A stretch of 64,000 nt of DNA from NCBI RefSeq assembly GCF_014805625.2, contig NW_023998422.1, forward strand, positions 2,596,126 through 2,660,125. Direction: 5' to 3'. The translations under genes were made by a program, and so were the position numbers. The notes beneath the pieces are model-generated. The model made no database searches. It was not told the DNA's origin and was given only the letters and a program-made list of their open reading frames with translations. Numbering within the stretch: the stretch's first letter is position 1; each line of letters opens with the position of its first letter. Below, in pieces: positions 61,065 to 64,000 of this stretch. The DNA comes from Glossina fuscipes (taxonomy: Eukaryota > Arthropoda > Insecta > Diptera > Glossinidae).

Positions 61065-61320
61065 ATGAGGGGTATATTTACCTTGTTAAAGCGTTTATAA
61101 CACTCAGTAGGAAGCTTTAGAGACTGCACAAAGTATGTATATTCTTGGTTAGCCTCAGGTTCGGATTTAAGCATGTCCGTCCGTCCCTCCGCCCGTTTGT
61201 ATAATGTCTTTTGTAAATATTTTTCTGAACTAAAAATTCTGTAGAAACAGTAGAAATTCTTGCAAGTACTTTGGCCAAATCGAAGGATACGCTTACAATA
61301 TTACATGAACAGACAAAGCC
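61065..61320 (+). repeat. R3 dispersed repeat copy
   Basis: GAGGGGTATATTTACCTTGT, AAGCGTTTATAACACTCAGT, AGGAAGCTTTAGAGACTGCA and GTATGTATATTCTTGG, then AGCATGTCCGTCCGTCCCTC. This is the fullest R3 copy. It stands tail-to-head after the reverse R1 copy, the same arrangement as at 30.5-30.9 kb. Confidence 0.7.
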
Positions 61321-61475
61321 TCTGCTTTTCAAAAGTAATTAAAAATTTACTTTTTTCTAATTAGCTATAACCAACACTGTATGGAAAGTAGAACAAGCGT
61401 TGCTGTACCACCTGCACTAATATGGAAAACTGTGTTCACGCCTGCCCAATATCATAGTATATCAGAATTTTAATA

Positions 61476-61550
61476 CTTTTCTAACGCGCAGAAGCAAGCT
61501 TCAACAACATCATGAAGTACATAAATTCAGAATGCACCTAAGCAGATCTG
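61476..61550 (+). repeat. R3 partial copy
   Basis: CTTTTCTAACGCGCAGAAGC and AAGCTTCAACAACATCATGA, then AGTACATAAATTCAG and GATCTGTCTGTCCGTGAGC. Confidence 0.5.
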
Positions 61551-61559
61551 TCTGTCCGT

Positions 61560-61900
61560 GAGCCCAACTGTGCAGTATGGGTGGTAAACATTCTCGCCTT
61601 CACAAAAATTAGGATATCACCTGCAATAATCTGAAAGAACTTCAAATCACCCAATTCCTACGACACCGACGGCCCTATGCAACAAAAACTGAGAACACCT
61701 TTGTTTTCCAAGCTTTTTGCTCGCTACTCGTAAACTGCAGAAGATACATGATATAGTTTTCCAACTTTTATTCTAAAAATAGAAAAAATCGGCCACGCCC
61801 ATTTAATATTATAGAGTATGAAAATTAAATATTTTTTCCTTTGTTTTAGTCTTTTTTACAGTACAGCTGATAAGATTCGGTCACGACCGAATACAATTTT
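61560..61900 (-). repeat. R2 dispersed repeat copy, reverse
   Basis: Inverted R2 second module: AACTGAGAACACCTTTGTTT with TCC, GCTCGCTACTCGTAAACTGC and GATACATGATATAG, then CCACGCCCATTTAATATTAT. It ends with the palindromic head ATTCGGTCACGACCGAATAC (61876-61895) and CTTACTTATTT, so the orientation is unambiguous. Confidence 0.8.
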
Positions 61901-61904
61901 CTTA

Positions 61905-64000
61905 CTTATTTTTCCTTTTCTTCGATTCAAAAGAAAAAATGCTTAATTTTTTTTTTGTTTAGTAAATTTAAGTTTGGCGCGAGCGGAAAAATGGCAATTC
62001 ACTATTAAAGACTTTCTAATAAACGAAACTATTTGGATGCTATACACCTTGAGCCGAAATATACGTCGAAATAATTAAAAATAAAAACTTTCACGGAAAA
62101 TCAATTTCTCTTCGAATTGGTGATAAAACACGCTTTTATAAAATCCAAGTTAAACGCGTTGTTAATTATCGCCAATAGCAGGGAAATATATTTTCGCCGA
62201 ATGCTTGGAAACGAGTAGCCTTGCAATATTTTATTAACCCTCTCTAAAAACACTAAAGTATTTACACAGAGAATTCTTTTGAATTTCACTTTATGACCTG
62301 TGTACAGAGAAGGACCCATAAAAATTACTCAGTACAACAGAAAAAAATATGTTTATTTAACTTCGTAAATATGCATTTATACATATATATTATATACATA
62401 CCTACCGATTTGAACACTTTACGAAATGCATTAAATCGTTAAAAATTAATTACTTAGGTAGCTGTTCATAAAATGCCAAACGTAAGAGCAACCTGTGTTT
62501 GATTTTTACGCTTTTCACTAAAGAATAACTTTGTGGAATAGATAGATAGCAGCATGTTTTCTTCAATCTTGTTATTGTCTGCACCACAAAAATTTATTTA
62601 AAGAATTTGCAAATCCATAAAAATCGTTCGAAATATTTTATTTAACCGATTACACATATGCAAACAAGCTTGTCTTAAATAAATCACTCGAGCCTTAAGC
62701 TTAAATACATTGAATGTAAATATGATTTAAGCGAGGCGACCACTGTAAAAACTTTAAAAAAATCTTAATTTCTGTGGATCGAAGAAAGGGCAACAGCACA
62801 ATAGTGTTGTGAGGAACAAAAGTTATTTTTGAAAACTATTAAAAATTGTCAACACCGGAGCCCTTCGTGCGAGGTGTCTATAATTTTAAAAGGGCCGGCA
62901 GCATGGAGAATTGGTGCAAATTTTTGAATCTTAAACGAAACAAAGAAAAAAGGCTTAGCTAATATTTCTGTAGCTGGAGATGTACAGAGAATTTTTCCTA
63001 AATATTGAGTTTGATGAAAAATAAAATCTACTTATCATCGTCTGTTGCCAATCGAGCCGCAAAAGGCTCTTTGTACTGTGATGCATGGAGAGAGGAGTCG
63101 CTACATTCATTCCATTTTGCTTATTCCTTCCAATCAGGAGATGGAACTTGCAAAGGGATCCGAACTACTTTATATAACGAAATATGGTGAACTTGAGGAT
63201 TTTCTAAGATTTTCTTGTATTAACTCGCAATACGGTCTTCAATTGTAGAAGGTCGTCCAAAGGGACGTTGAATTTTTAAATGGATATCTCCATTAAAAAA
63301 TCTTAATTTTTCTCAGAGCAGAGGCGCGATCCATGTAAACATTCGAAAGGTCTTTTTATCCGAACACTTACCTCATTTCGAGTGCTTTTGTGGTTTTCTA
63401 TTTTCTCTTCTAAATTTTCAAATATATACTCTGCGGGAGGGAGAGAAAAATTCTTCAAAGCGCGAGGATAAAATTATTTACTATCTGGTCTGCCTGAATT
63501 TGTATAGCCAAAGGATTATCACATATTCTGAACCAAATAATCTTCAGCAAGTAAGCAAGAGACAATGAATTTCTTAAGCTTTTCTTTATACTCGGAATTT
63601 CAAAAGAAAATTACAAACAAGCATATTATATCCAATAGCCACTTGATGGCAACGCACTGCTCTGGTTGTCCACTTGGATAACTACTTTTCTTGAAAGCTG
63701 CTACTTAACTTTGTTACTTGTCAACGGAATCTGTCGTTTAGTAGTTCGTGGACCTCCATCTGCCTGTGCATGCTTTTGACTGATATATAGCGATGACAAT
63801 TTATATACTATTATAAACAAAACAGCTTCGAGAGTAGAATGTGATAAGTGACGCTTGTTAGTTGTAAGTCGAATTGCGAACAACGATTCCCTCTGTGTGA
63901 TATTAGATAGAGGAGCACAGGAGAAGAATATTTTTTCTTTTCTTTTTTTAAGGAACAATCACTCAGAGGATGTTAATATACGACGGTCAGAAAGAAGTTA
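61905..64000. other. Non-coding stretch, nothing recognised
   Basis: No identifiable gene. Overlapping short plus frames at 63005-63248 and the minus frame at 63701-63958 have no recognised domain. Confidence 0.45.

Noticed and set aside
1..64000. CRISPR arrays, bacterial operons, rRNA genes, LTR retrotransposons
   Set aside because: No regularly spaced identical repeats, no rRNA motifs, and no gag/pol-like frames or paired long terminal repeats were seen. The sequence is eukaryotic in texture.

Overview
The window looks like intergenic or intronic DNA from an animal nuclear genome, most likely a fly (Diptera). It is strongly A+T-rich and full of long poly(A)/poly(T), (TA)n, TATG-type, GACA-type and CAA/CAG microsatellites. 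No open reading frame exceeds about 190 codons. Four decayed mariner (DD34D) transposase fragments are present, and an arthropod-style Inr/MTE/DPE core promoter can be read on one strand. A true fruit fly (tephritid) or close relative would fit the repeat texture, but that is an impression and not a demonstration.

I could not find an intact protein-coding gene, an rRNA, a canonical tRNA, a CRISPR array or a complete transposon. Almost all stop-to-stop ORFs are explained by low-complexity sequence or chance. Recognisable protein remnants are the mariner pieces at about 3.9-4.2 kb (+), 11.8-12.25 kb (-), 34.05-34.32 kb (+) and 43.82-44.11 kb (+). Each is broken by frameshift, stop, deletion or loss of a catalytic residue.

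The other organised content is dispersed repeats. I define three families from comparisons within the window. R1 has copies near 4.7, 12.8, 24.8(-), 30.5(-), 31.4, 33.2, 34.9, 52.6, 55.1, 57.3(-) and 60.8(-) kb. R2 begins with a near-palindrome of the form TTCGGYCRYGRCCGAA and has copies near 15.2, 28.8, 43.1 and 61.6(-) kb, possibly also 51.8 kb. R3 carries a GAAGCTTYAGAGA-like head and a GTCCGTCTGT-rich tract, with copies near 26.8, 30.7, 61.1 and 61.5 kb. All are diverged. Three tRNA-like segments (6.43-6.50, 31.61-31.69 and 57.73-57.79(-) kb) carry A- and/or B-box-like sequence and may be tRNA-derived SINEs or tRNA pseudogenes.

Layout: 0-3 kb simple repeats; 3.0-3.6 kb a 550-bp degenerate CTGTC/TTTGTC pyrimidine array; 3.9-5 kb mariner plus R1; 6.1-6.9 kb a locally GC-richer stretch with internal repeats and a tRNA-like segment; 8.5-14.6 kb many microsatellites, a mariner and an R1; 15-29 kb mainly unassigned DNA with R1/R2/R3; 30-35 kb dense R1/R3 plus a tRNA-like segment and a mariner; 36-42 kb microsatellites and unassigned DNA, with a possible micro-exon at 41.5 kb; 43-44 kb a double R2 fused to a mariner fragment; 45.8-46.3 kb a degenerate 12-bp-period array; 49.2-51.3 kb a low-complexity, CAG/CAA-rich block with a candidate leftward promoter at its right edge; 52-64 kb R1/R2/R3 remnants and unassigned DNA.

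Best candidates for function are the minus-strand core promoter at 51,014-51,048 with the low-complexity block it would transcribe, and the tRNA-like segments. None of this can be confirmed without alignment, transcript data or repeat libraries.
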